The translations under genes and the position numbers were made by a program. DNA of 64,000 bases from a virus. Below are positions 6,588 to 14,876 of the stretch, piece after piece. Below the pieces are notes generated by a model. It was not told the DNA's origin. It made no database searches and worked only from the letters and a program-made list of their open reading frames with translations. The stretch covers positions 1 to 64,000 of the IMG/VR virus record IMGVR_UViG_3300042922_001182; one strand, given 5' to 3'. Positions within the stretch are counted from its first letter, which is position 1. Each line of letters begins with the position of its first letter.

Positions 6588-7271
6588 CTACTTGAAAAGC
6601 TTCTCGGAGATGCTGGGCCAGGCCGCCCAGAGACCGGCCACGCCGGTGGCGACGATGCCAGCGCCCTTGGCGGCGATCTCCAGGGCCTTGCTGGAGCCGA
6701 GGAACGCCTTGACGACCTCGACCTTGCCCGCGCCCTCCTCGGCGTCCTTCTTGTCCTTCTTGCCCTTGGCGGCGGCCTCCTCGGCCTTCCTCTCGGCGAG
6801 GGCCTGGGCCTCCTCGGCCTTGGCAACGCGGTCTTCGAGGAGGTCCTCCTTCCAGTCTTCGAGGACGGCGGTCCTCTCGACGAGGGTGTTGACGATCTCG
6901 GTGAGGGGTTCGAGGCGGGCGATCTTGCCCTCGTGCTCCATGATGTGCTCGAACGCGCTGTTCTGCTTCTCCACGAGCTTCTCGATGGAGGAGGTCAGCC
7001 TGGAGATCTCCTTCAGGGACTGGGCCTGCATGAAGGACAGCTCCTTCACCTCCTGGAGGAGGCCCTTGCCCATGTTGTCGATGCCGCCGCTGTAGAGCTC
7101 TATGAGCTTCGCGACGCTCTTGCTGAGGTCGTGGACGTCCCCGGCGGTCTCGTCCTCGTGCTTCGCCTGCCTCTTCGCCAGCGTCTGAACGACCATCAAG
7201 ATGTCCTTGGTCGAGACGCCGTCATCCGGAGTGGCGCCAGTACGGTCGCCCTTCTTGTTACTTCCAGCCAT
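6588..7271 (-). CDS. Coiled-coil protein with C-terminal membrane segment
   Basis: A 227-residue protein. Residues 20-150 are almost continuously helical with heptad-like hydrophobics (KSVAKLIELY, LKEISRLTSSIEKLVEK, LTEIVNTLVERTAVLEDW). An Ala/Lys/Glu-rich stretch (150-185) follows and then a hydrophobic segment near the C-terminus (IAAKGAGIVATGVAGLWAAW). It is probably a membrane-tethered rod. The Shine-Dalgarno site is weak (AGCGGGG). It is co-transcribed with the holin candidate (10-base gap), so a role in lysis or its timing is possible; function is otherwise unknown. Confidence 0.65.
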   Translation of the reverse strand: MAGSNKKGDRTGATPDDGVSTKDILMVVQTLAKRQAKHEDETAGDVHDLSKSVAKLIELYSGGIDNMGKGLLQEVKELSFMQAQSLKEISRLTSSIEKLVEKQNSAFEHIMEHEGKIARLEPLTEIVNTLVERTAVLEDWKEDLLEDRVAKAEEAQALAERKAEEAAAKGKKDKKDAEEGAGKVEVVKAFLGSSKALEIAAKGAGIVATGVAGLWAAWPSISEKLFK

Positions 7272-7353
7272 TCGTCAATACCCCGCTAACTCTGGCCCAC
7301 CGGGAACCACCCCGTGGCAACCCACCCAACGGGCCCCTAGCATGAAGCGGGGC

Positions 7354-7367
7354 GCTATCGTAGTGTT
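7354..7367 (-). promoter_or_regulatory. Shared motif AACACTACGATAGC
   Basis: Minus-strand copy of the motif also found at 6280-6293. It lies between the terminator at 7389-7416 and the start of the coiled-coil gene at 7271, where a promoter would be expected. Confidence 0.4.
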
Positions 7368-7388
7368 CTCAAGGAAAACCGGGAAAAT

Positions 7389-7416
7389 CGGGGCATGGGC
7401 AGACGCCCATGCCCCG
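7389..7416 (-). terminator. Intrinsic terminator after the Cys-protease-like gene
   Basis: Minus-strand CGGGGCATGGGC/GCCCATGCCCCG, a 12-bp stem with a four-base loop followed by ATTTTCCCGG. It lies five bases past the stop at 7422 and would end the long fibre-gene transcript. Confidence 0.8.
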
Positions 7417-7421
7417 CGCCC

Positions 7422-7946
7422 CTAGACGGGGCTACTCGGATCGTGCTGCAGCTCGTAGCTGGTCTTGTAGATCTGACCGAAATAGGCGACCGCTTCATCC
7501 ATGCGGTTCCAGTACCGCAGGCCGTTGGTGTCCACGGTCCCCAGCGTTCCGTCCGGTCGGAGAAAGCGGCAGATAACGTGGCTCATCTTCAGGCCCGGGT
7601 CGACGATCACCATGAGCTCGGACTCCCAGCCCATCTCCTCGAAGAGGCGTCTGGCGAGCTCTGCATAGTCGTCGCAGTCGATCATGGGCCACCAGTACTT
7701 TTCCTTGCCCTTCTTCCTAGCCCGTAGAATATGGTAGTAGCTCCGTTCAGCCCTCTGGACGAAGTCCAGCATGCCGAAGGGACCATCGCCCGTGTACTTG
7801 AGCTCCTGGATCAGGGAATTGACGTCGTACTCGTTGGAGAGGACGGGGAGGGTCGCCCTCTGCCAGAAGAGAATGGTCGCGATGAGGAACGACCACAGCT
7901 TCTTGGCACGCAGGTAGACCTGCGATAGTTGCTTTGGTTGGAACAT
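7422..7946 (-). CDS. Transglutaminase-like cysteine peptidase domain protein
   Basis: A 174-residue product with the fold signature of bacterial transglutaminase-like cysteine proteases: Cys91 in the MIDCDDYAELA motif at a helix start, His123 in MSHVICRF and Asp139 in GTVDTNGL, in the order Cys-His-Asp. A hydrophobic segment near the N-terminus (residues 18-28, WSFLIATILFW) suggests membrane attachment. Such domains cleave peptides or form or break amide links; in a phage next to a holin candidate it could attack cell-wall cross-bridges or process virion proteins. Substrate unknown. RBS GAAAGGAG. Confidence 0.7.
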   Translation of the reverse strand: MFQPKQLSQVYLRAKKLWSFLIATILFWQRATLPVLSNEYDVNSLIQELKYTGDGPFGMLDFVQRAERSYYHILRARKKGKEKYWWPMIDCDDYAELARRLFEEMGWESELMVIVDPGLKMSHVICRFLRPDGTLGTVDTNGLRYWNRMDEAVAYFGQIYKTSYELQHDPSSPV

Positions 7947-7961
7947 TGATACGGCTCCTTT

Positions 7962-10061
7962 CTAGAGCTCGATGACCAGTAGGCCACCGTAGACGGTACC
8001 GGTGCCAGAGGTGACCTTAGCCGAGACCTGGAAGTTGTGGGGGCCAGCCGTTGGGGTCACCACGGCCCAAGCCGTAATGGGGATCTCCTCGTTGGCGATG
8101 TAGGTGTTGTAGGTGGGCTCGGCCGCATCCGTCAGCACGACGTCGTCCATCATCAGCCTCACCGAGGTGCTACCGGTCGAGAGGGAGTTCTTGACCTGGC
8201 CGGAGAACAGGAAGAGCATCCTGCGCCCGGTGCAGTTGGGCGTGCAGGTGTTGCCGAGGGGGACGAAGGTGGTGGAGGTGACGGTCGGGAACCCCAGGTC
8301 GGTCGAGGCCACTGGGTGCCCACGGTGGTGCCTCCGAGAGTGATCGATGAGAGCCCTCACCATCTGCATGTCATCCTGGGGGTAAACCTGGCGGTCGTCG
8401 ATCACCTGCACGGCGCACGGGAGGATGTCTATGGAGTCGATGGTGAACTGCTTCCCGGTGGAGGAGGCGTTCTTGGTGTTCGTCGCCATTATGGTGACGT
8501 CGTAGTAGCCGTAGTCTGGCCCGGAGTAGGTGAAGACCGGGCTGATGTCGTTGGGAGCGGCCTTGTAGGTGTCCACGGTTCCGTTGTCGATCCCGTTGAC
8601 GATGACCCTGAAGATACCCGTGTCCGTCTGCCTCTTGGCCCAGATCTGGAAGCCGCTCCCTGTGAACTTGAAGTTACAGTAGTCGGTGGCGTTGAGGTTG
8701 GTGTTGACGCTCTTCCGCCCGCCCGTGATCGAGGGATCGTCGTAGTAAGCCCACCCGGAGCCAAGGTAGAGCATCCTCGTATTGGCGGGGGACTTCACCC
8801 AGCCGGTGGCCGGGGTGGGGAACACGCGGGCGAGCCTGACCGCGCCCTCCGGCAGGGCCGGGGCCTTCGGCCGGTAGGTGAAGAAGGCGCGGATATCCAC
8901 GATGTAGTAGTTCGATAGGGCATTCTTGGTGCCCATCTTCCGAAGCTTTACCTTATGGGTTCCGTAGTGCAGGTTGTAGCCGATACCAGCCAACACCACC
9001 CCGTTGACGGCGGCGTAGAGGTCGATGGACCCCTTGACCACCCCGTCCACCGAGTACTCGACGTAGCCCATATCCGGACCGGTTCCGAACTCTACGGCCA
9101 AACCGGTGCCAACGAAGATGACCTCCATGAAGTCGGTGTTCGTGGTGTTGCTATCGCTGTTATCCCCGGTGTGCCCGAGGCGCACCCAAGTTGGGGCAGA
9201 AGTTCGCCTGGTAACCCAGGCGTGGAAGTAGTCCCCAGTCGTATCCCCTGCGGATACCCTGGCCAGGCTCCTTTCGTTATTCTCCAGGAAGGTTGCGTAG
9301 GTCCCACCTGCGGTGGGCTCCCCCTGGATGACCGTGGGGGCCGTGGCCCCCGGCATCAGCACCACCAGGTCCTGGCGGCCGTGCTCGGAGGACCCGGAGA
9401 GCGGCTGGATGCTCAGGCTCCCGGCCGTCTCCACCTCCGCTAGCCTCCCCCCGGGGTACGCCTTCCCGGGGACGTACCGCACGGAGCTGTCGTAGGTAGT
9501 GGTTATCTCAAAACCGCCGATGGCAACGAGGAAATCGTTGGCGAAGGCATTCTTCGTCCCCTTGACTGTAATGGTGGTCTCGTGATCTCCGTACTCACGG
9601 GTAGAGATACCCAGGACGTAGCCGTAGCTGGTCAGCGCAGCACCACCGAGATCAGCCTCCGTCGGATCCTCGCCGTCGGTGGAGTACTCGAACACACCCC
9701 GGTTTGGATGCCACAGGGTGACGAGGCTGAGTACCGTACCCCTCCATCGGATGGTGACGGTACTGCCAGGGACAGTCGTCTGGACGAAGCAGGGGGCAGC
9801 GTGCGAGGGTAGCTCCGGGTTGTTCCTGGCGAAGCCCCAAAAGTACCCGGCATCGCCGAAGTTCGTATCATATCGAACCCACGGGCCGTTGAGCGTTATC
9901 CTCCCGTCCCTGGGGGTGAGCCTCCCCGTTAACGGGTCCGGATCGCTCTCGATCGTCACCCTCTCCGTACCGCCCTCGATGCGGAGATCCGATTCCGAGT
10001 GAACGCCGTGGGGAAGCCTGTCCGCAATCGCCGTCAGCCCTAGCACTTTGCTTTGAATCAT
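7962..10061 (-). CDS. Receptor-binding tail protein, paralog A
   Basis: A 699-residue protein, the most diverged of three tandem paralogs. All three open with MIQ..VL.L..I and a segment like SDLRIEGGTERV. The body contains repeated modules of about 150-170 residues, each with a 'STDG/SVDG' strand, a 'G.H.V.I/V' strand and the motif KNA(S/F), e.g. GTKNAFAN, GTKNALSN and NTKNASST. This pattern resembles carbohydrate-binding beta-sandwiches. The C-terminus ends in a hydrophobic strand (GGLLVIEL) shared with the paralogs. It is likely a distal tail or adhesin component; receptor unknown. Confidence 0.75.
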   Translation of the reverse strand: MIQSKVLGLTAIADRLPHGVHSESDLRIEGGTERVTIESDPDPLTGRLTPRDGRITLNGPWVRYDTNFGDAGYFWGFARNNPELPSHAAPCFVQTTVPGSTVTIRWRGTVLSLVTLWHPNRGVFEYSTDGEDPTEADLGGAALTSYGYVLGISTREYGDHETTITVKGTKNAFANDFLVAIGGFEITTTYDSSVRYVPGKAYPGGRLAEVETAGSLSIQPLSGSSEHGRQDLVVLMPGATAPTVIQGEPTAGGTYATFLENNERSLARVSAGDTTGDYFHAWVTRRTSAPTWVRLGHTGDNSDSNTTNTDFMEVIFVGTGLAVEFGTGPDMGYVEYSVDGVVKGSIDLYAAVNGVVLAGIGYNLHYGTHKVKLRKMGTKNALSNYYIVDIRAFFTYRPKAPALPEGAVRLARVFPTPATGWVKSPANTRMLYLGSGWAYYDDPSITGGRKSVNTNLNATDYCNFKFTGSGFQIWAKRQTDTGIFRVIVNGIDNGTVDTYKAAPNDISPVFTYSGPDYGYYDVTIMATNTKNASSTGKQFTIDSIDILPCAVQVIDDRQVYPQDDMQMVRALIDHSRRHHRGHPVASTDLGFPTVTSTTFVPLGNTCTPNCTGRRMLFLFSGQVKNSLSTGSTSVRLMMDDVVLTDAAEPTYNTYIANEEIPITAWAVVTPTAGPHNFQVSAKVTSGTGTVYGGLLVIEL

Positions 10062-10064
10062 GTC

Positions 10065-10475
10065 TTAACCTCCTGGAGAGACGCTCTCCCTTTCCTTGGG
10101 GATCTCGGTCTTAATGGCATCTGCCTCGGCGAGGATGCCCTCCATATCCGGGCCGATATCCACTCCCGAATCGAGAAGGAGCTTCGCCATCTTTCGGATG
10201 GCTTCAACCTGCGACACGATCGGGATACGCTTGTTGTACTCCGTGGACCTCAGCTGATCGTAGTCGTAGGGTTCCACGTAGACGTAGCTCCGAACGGCCT
10301 CTTCGAGGGCTTCAGCCTGCTCCTCGGTCAAGGGGTCCCTACCGGGGTGCAGGTGGAAGCTCACGGTGGCGCCGTTGGTCGACAACCGGTCGCCGAAGGC
10401 GTCGATGCCGTGATCCTCGATGTGCTTGGCCAGCGCGTGGAGGTCGCGCTGGGGGACCTCGAAGTCGTATCTCAT
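10065..10475 (-). CDS. Small protein between fibre paralogs A and B
   Basis: A 136-residue, soluble, acidic protein (MRYDFEVPQRDLHALAKH...) with an N-terminal alpha/beta segment containing FHLHPGRDPLTEEQAEALEEA and a helical C-terminus. RBS GAGGAAAGG. It lies three bases before gene A's start and 18 bases after gene B's stop. Position between receptor-binding genes suggests a fibre-assembly chaperone or a small virion part, but no family is recognised. Confidence 0.65.
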   Translation of the reverse strand: MRYDFEVPQRDLHALAKHIEDHGIDAFGDRLSTNGATVSFHLHPGRDPLTEEQAEALEEAVRSYVYVEPYDYDQLRSTEYNKRIPIVSQVEAIRKMAKLLLDSGVDIGPDMEGILAEADAIKTEIPKERESVSPGG

Positions 10476-10493
10476 GTTCTTTTCCTTTCCTCT

Positions 10494-12605
10494 CTAGTCG
10501 GTTAGCTCGAAGACGAGCAAGACCCCGTGTAAGGTGGCGGTACCGGAGTTAACCCACGCCCCCAGGTTGAAGGTGTGGATCCCAGGCGACGCCCCGGTGT
10601 ACCCCCAGGACATGATGGGGATCTTCTCGGAGGCGACGGCCGTGGCGTAGGCGATCTGAGGAGTGGCAGCCATTCCCACGCCGTCCATCATGAGACGTAG
10701 ATACGTGTAAGCCGACGACGTGTTGTTGAACAGTTCCCCTGCGTAGATCACGAGCAGCGGCCGCCCGCTGCACGAGATGGAGAGGGTGTTGCCTACCGCA
10801 ACGATGCTGGTGCTGGAGGTGGTGGGGGCCCCCACGCCGATCTGGGCGCTAGCGGCCGGGAGATGCGCGGCCTTCAGATGCTCGCGCAGTGTCACCTCCA
10901 GCTGCGCCGGACCCTGAGAGAGCTTCGAGCGAAGATCTCTTACCTGCATAGGAAGCGGCTTGTACTCGAAGGAGTCGAAGTTGATGGTGTTTCCCCCGGA
11001 GCTGGCGTTCTTCGTATTGGTCATGCGGACCTCCAATGTATGGAAGCCCGGCGTTAGAATCGAGGAGGTGAACATCACCTGGATGTTGGTTGCAGAGGTG
11101 TTGTTATAAGAGTCCACGTTCTGAACGAAGACTCCATCGATGTAGATAGCCGCAATTCCCTTACCGACGTTGTAGTTCAGCAAGAGCCTGCACTGGGTGC
11201 CTACGAATGTAAACTCGACCTTGTCGGTGGTGTTCGTGTTGTTGTTTCCCAGGCGGCTCCCTCCGGTGTAGTCGCTGTGTGTATCAACTAGCCAGTTGGT
11301 ACCGGTCAGCTTCCAACCGGAGAGGTTGCTCATTCGGATCCAGCCGTTGTCAGGAGTGACAACCCAGTCGGCGAGAGGCATGGCGTCCACCGGGCAGAGC
11401 GGGGCCCTGGGCTGGTAGACGTCGAAGGCGTCGACCCGGACCCGGTAGCCGGTGGAGCTGGCGTTCTTGGTGCCTAGCTTCCGGATTTTCAGGGTGTGGT
11501 AGCCGTAAGGGAGGTTGTAGGCCAGCTGGAACGGGTACTCCGTCCTATTCGTCGGAGAGTAACCATCGACGATCGTCTCTGACCCCCCGTTGATGGACCA
11601 CGCGAAGTTGCCGCAGTCCGGCCCGGTGTACATCACCACGTCGATGCCGGTACCGATGAAGCCTACCGAGATGGCGGGGGTGGAAGAGGTGTCCGCAGAG
11701 GTGGTCGCGTCCCCCAGGTCTACGCGGGACCCGTTCGAATTGTAGATATCCTCCTTGAGGGTATCGCCATTCGTCCATACGATAGCCATGCGGTTGGAGC
11801 GATCCTCCGCCTCCACCCGATAGGCCACCTCGTTCTTCTTCAGGAATTGATAACGGGTGTCGGTAGAATAGGATGTCTCCCCACGAATGACCTCCGGTGC
11901 GAGTGAGCCTGCCCTCAGAACGACCAGGTCTCGGGCCCCGAGGCTACCAGCGGGTAGAGTTGCAGAGAGAGTTCCGACAGAATCGATGCTCGTCGGACGG
12001 CCATCAGGGAAGCCGGTACCAGAAAGGTACTTCGCCTCCTGTAGGGTGTTGACCAGGACATCGATGCCGTACAGCCAGACGCCGCAGCTGGCGCCGCCGC
12101 CCGAGTTGCCCGTAATCGTAATGACGACGGTGTGATCGCCCAGGGCGAGCCCCGTGGCAACCGGCAGCCTGTGGCTACCGCAGTAGAGCGGGCTATAGGG
12201 GTTGTATGTAGTCGCGCTGCCGCCGTCGATCGAGACGGTAAAGGTACCGCTAGAAGAATGCAGGGGGAGAATCAGGGCTAGACCGACACCGTAGAAGCTG
12301 ATCGTCATGGTCGCCCCCGGGTTATGGGAGGCCATCTGACCGTTGGTGTTGGAGGCCGGGAAGGCCGCGTTGTGGACCGGGGCGGTCCCGACATTGGGCG
12401 GGTTCCCGCCCGGGTGGTGGGACCAGTAGCCGGTGAGCTTGATCCTGCTGTCGAACGGTACCAGCTCGTCCGTAACACGGTCGCGGTAGGCGTCCATTCC
12501 GATGCGCTCGACCCCGGCGCAGACCCGGAGGTCACCGTCAGATACGACGTTGTTCCTTAGGCGCTTCTGGATGGCATCCAGGTCTAAGACTTGAGGTTGG
12601 ATCAT
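10494..12605 (-). CDS. Receptor-binding tail protein, paralog B
   Basis: A 703-residue homolog of the proteins at 7962-10061 and 12645-14795. The N-terminus MIQPQVLDLDAIQKRLRN and ERIGMDAYRD aligns with paralog C. Repeated lectin-like modules carry GTKNASSTGYRVRVDAFDV and NTKNASSGGNTINFDSFE. Codons are noticeably less GC-biased than in the helicase or gyrase genes, as is common for fast-evolving host-recognition genes. It probably forms a trimeric adhesin with A and C or alternates with them. Confidence 0.75.
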   Translation of the reverse strand: MIQPQVLDLDAIQKRLRNNVVSDGDLRVCAGVERIGMDAYRDRVTDELVPFDSRIKLTGYWSHHPGGNPPNVGTAPVHNAAFPASNTNGQMASHNPGATMTISFYGVGLALILPLHSSSGTFTVSIDGGSATTYNPYSPLYCGSHRLPVATGLALGDHTVVITITGNSGGGASCGVWLYGIDVLVNTLQEAKYLSGTGFPDGRPTSIDSVGTLSATLPAGSLGARDLVVLRAGSLAPEVIRGETSYSTDTRYQFLKKNEVAYRVEAEDRSNRMAIVWTNGDTLKEDIYNSNGSRVDLGDATTSADTSSTPAISVGFIGTGIDVVMYTGPDCGNFAWSINGGSETIVDGYSPTNRTEYPFQLAYNLPYGYHTLKIRKLGTKNASSTGYRVRVDAFDVYQPRAPLCPVDAMPLADWVVTPDNGWIRMSNLSGWKLTGTNWLVDTHSDYTGGSRLGNNNTNTTDKVEFTFVGTQCRLLLNYNVGKGIAAIYIDGVFVQNVDSYNNTSATNIQVMFTSSILTPGFHTLEVRMTNTKNASSGGNTINFDSFEYKPLPMQVRDLRSKLSQGPAQLEVTLREHLKAAHLPAASAQIGVGAPTTSSTSIVAVGNTLSISCSGRPLLVIYAGELFNNTSSAYTYLRLMMDGVGMAATPQIAYATAVASEKIPIMSWGYTGASPGIHTFNLGAWVNSGTATLHGVLLVFELTD

Positions 12606-12644
12606 GACGTTATATCTCCTATCCAGGCTGCAAAGCGCCGGTCT

Positions 12645-14795
12645 CTATATCGTGGTGTTTACCGGGAGCTCGCCCACCTCCATCACGAGGAGCCTACCGG
12701 AGTAGGTCGCCGTACCGCCGGACACCTTCACGCTGATGCCGAAGTCGTGTAGACCTGGAGACGGACAAGCCACAAAGGCCAAGGTGGTTATCGGCATGTA
12801 CTCGTTAGCCGTGGCAGTAGCGTAGTCGTTATCTGCATGGTCGACAACCTCTAGGACTACGCCATCCATATGAGGTTTGATGGACGAGACGGCCGTGGAG
12901 GTGTTGTTGGTCACCTGCCCGGAGAAAAGGAGCAGGATCGGCCTGCCGGAGCAGTCCATGTAGGCCCTGTCGCCGACGGGAACGGGGGTGAGGCTGGTGG
13001 TGGTGACCGCGCTGTAGCTCACAGAAGAGTTCTGCCTCTTCTTGTCGTGGTGCTTCCTCTCGTGCTCTCTCAAGACGGAGATCAACGCATCCTTACCAAG
13101 GGGGTCCGTCTCGCGCAGGTCCTTCACGTAGGGGATGGCAGGCCTGACCTCGATGCAGTCGATGTTGATTGCGTAGCCCGTTGCTGAGGAATGCTTTGCA
13201 TTCGTGGTACGCACCGTGACGGTGTGGTAGCCGCCGTGGGGGAGGGTGCCGGAGGTGTACTGGACCGCATCGAACAGCTGAACTGGGTCGTAGGTAGTCA
13301 CCTGCGCGGTCAGGACGCCGTCCACAAGGACGTCGTACCAGCCCCCGACGGCCGGACCCTTGTTCCCCCTCAGCCTGAACTTGTCCCCGGTGAAGCCGAA
13401 GGTCAGGGTGTCCGTGGTGTTGGTGTTAGCGTTGTTCCAGGTGGTGCCCATGGACAGCGGCTCGTTGGTGTTGAGCAGCCAGTTAGCACCTTCCTGCAAG
13501 CCGAGCTCGGTGCTCTCGTGCCTTATCCATGCGTCCGAGGGGTACTGCACCGCCTCGCAGAGCGCCATGGCATCCGACGGAACATCTGGGGCCTTCGGGT
13601 GATAGACATTGTAGCCACCGATCAGGATGCTGTAGCCGGAAGAGCTGGCGTTCTTCGTGCCGGTCTTCCTCACCTTCAGCTGGTGGTAGCCGAAAGGGAG
13701 GTTGTAGGCGAGTACCTGCGTCCTGGCGGTATCGACGAGAGAATACGCGTCGACGGTGGTCTCCGCCCCTCCGTCGATGGACCACGCGAATATGCCCCGC
13801 TGGGACTGCCCGTTGAAGAGAATCTCGATCCCCGTGCCGATGAAGCCGATCACCTGGAAGTCCACGCCGGTCGCGTCGTCAGCTGCGGGCCCGGGGCCTC
13901 CCAGCCGGATCAGCTTGGGGTTGACGTCAAGCGTCGACGCGTTGGTGGAGTAGACCCGGCCGAGCACGCCCGTGCCGTCGCTGGCCCCGATGTGGAAGGC
14001 GACCTCGCTCTTAGAGAGGAACGTCGCAAGGCTGTCGCCCGCGCTGGTGGGATCCCCCTGGATCACCTCCGGGGCTTCGGCCCCCGCCCTCAGAATGACC
14101 AAGTCCCTTCGGGCGCTGGCCGTCCCGAGGGTCGGAAGGGAGAGGGTACCGGCGAGGACGCTGGTAGGGCGGACTTTGATGAACGCCGTTCCGGCCTTAT
14201 ACGCCAAAGTGCTGTCCAGACCGCGCACGACGTCGAAGCCCTCGATGCGGACCACCATGTCCGTGGCCGACGCGTTCTTGCTGCTGGAGACGGTGATGAC
14301 CGTGGTATGGGGCCCGTTGTTCAACCCGGAGGCGATAAGCCTTGGAATGCCGTCGATCGCGCTGTTGTTCCAGTTGTCGTACTGCACGGAAGCGCCTCCA
14401 TCCGTGGAGACCGTGTACATGCCGGAGCCGCCCCATCGGGTGCTGTAGATTACCAGGTCGGTACCCTCCCAGTTGATCGTCAGCTGCTGACCCGCCCGCC
14501 CCGTGAAGACCCTGAAGTTCAGCCCGACCTGGGGCAGGGCGGGGTTATTCCCGGCAGGGGTCCCCGCGTACCCAGGGAGGCCGAAGAACGGGCTGTGCGA
14601 CGCGGTCCATGAGGAGGACCCCTTGATGGAGAGTCGGTCGTCGTCGAAGACGAGCTCGTTCGTCAGGGGCTCCCAGTACGCGTTCAGGCTGATGCGCTCG
14701 ATGCCCGCCATGACGCGGATGTCATCTTGCGACAGGACAGTGTCGCGAAGCACGCCCTGGAGGGGTGAAAGGTCAAGCACTTCTTCCTGGATCAT
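12645..14795 (-). CDS. Receptor-binding tail protein, paralog C
   Basis: A 716-residue member of the tandem family, with N-terminal MIQEEVLDLSPLQGVLRD and ERISLNAYWE. Modules show STDGGASVQYD, SIDGGAETTVD, TKNASSSGYSILIGGYNV and TNAKHSSATGYAINIDCIE. Start ATG with RBS AAGGAGAG. A terminator precedes it, so it may head its own transcript carrying B, the 136-residue gene, A and the Cys-protease-like gene. Function as an adhesin is inferred from repeats and position. Confidence 0.75.
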   Translation of the reverse strand: MIQEEVLDLSPLQGVLRDTVLSQDDIRVMAGIERISLNAYWEPLTNELVFDDDRLSIKGSSSWTASHSPFFGLPGYAGTPAGNNPALPQVGLNFRVFTGRAGQQLTINWEGTDLVIYSTRWGGSGMYTVSTDGGASVQYDNWNNSAIDGIPRLIASGLNNGPHTTVITVSSSKNASATDMVVRIEGFDVVRGLDSTLAYKAGTAFIKVRPTSVLAGTLSLPTLGTASARRDLVILRAGAEAPEVIQGDPTSAGDSLATFLSKSEVAFHIGASDGTGVLGRVYSTNASTLDVNPKLIRLGGPGPAADDATGVDFQVIGFIGTGIEILFNGQSQRGIFAWSIDGGAETTVDAYSLVDTARTQVLAYNLPFGYHQLKVRKTGTKNASSSGYSILIGGYNVYHPKAPDVPSDAMALCEAVQYPSDAWIRHESTELGLQEGANWLLNTNEPLSMGTTWNNANTNTTDTLTFGFTGDKFRLRGNKGPAVGGWYDVLVDGVLTAQVTTYDPVQLFDAVQYTSGTLPHGGYHTVTVRTTNAKHSSATGYAINIDCIEVRPAIPYVKDLRETDPLGKDALISVLREHERKHHDKKRQNSSVSYSAVTTTSLTPVPVGDRAYMDCSGRPILLLFSGQVTNNTSTAVSSIKPHMDGVVLEVVDHADNDYATATANEYMPITTLAFVACPSPGLHDFGISVKVSGGTATYSGRLLVMEVGELPVNTTI

Positions 14796-14839
14796 TCTTC
14801 TCTCCTTATTGCTAAAACTGCCTAGACAGGAAAAGAGGA

Positions 14840-14869
14840 GGGTTGGAATTCTTTTACGGTTTCCAACCC
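14840..14869 (-). terminator. Terminator after the Kelch gene
   Basis: Minus-strand GGGTTGGAA/TTCCAACCC stem (9 bp, 12-base loop) followed by CTCCTCTTTTCC, seven bases beyond the stop of the Kelch gene. Confidence 0.65.
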
Positions 14870-14876
14870 CCTCGGT

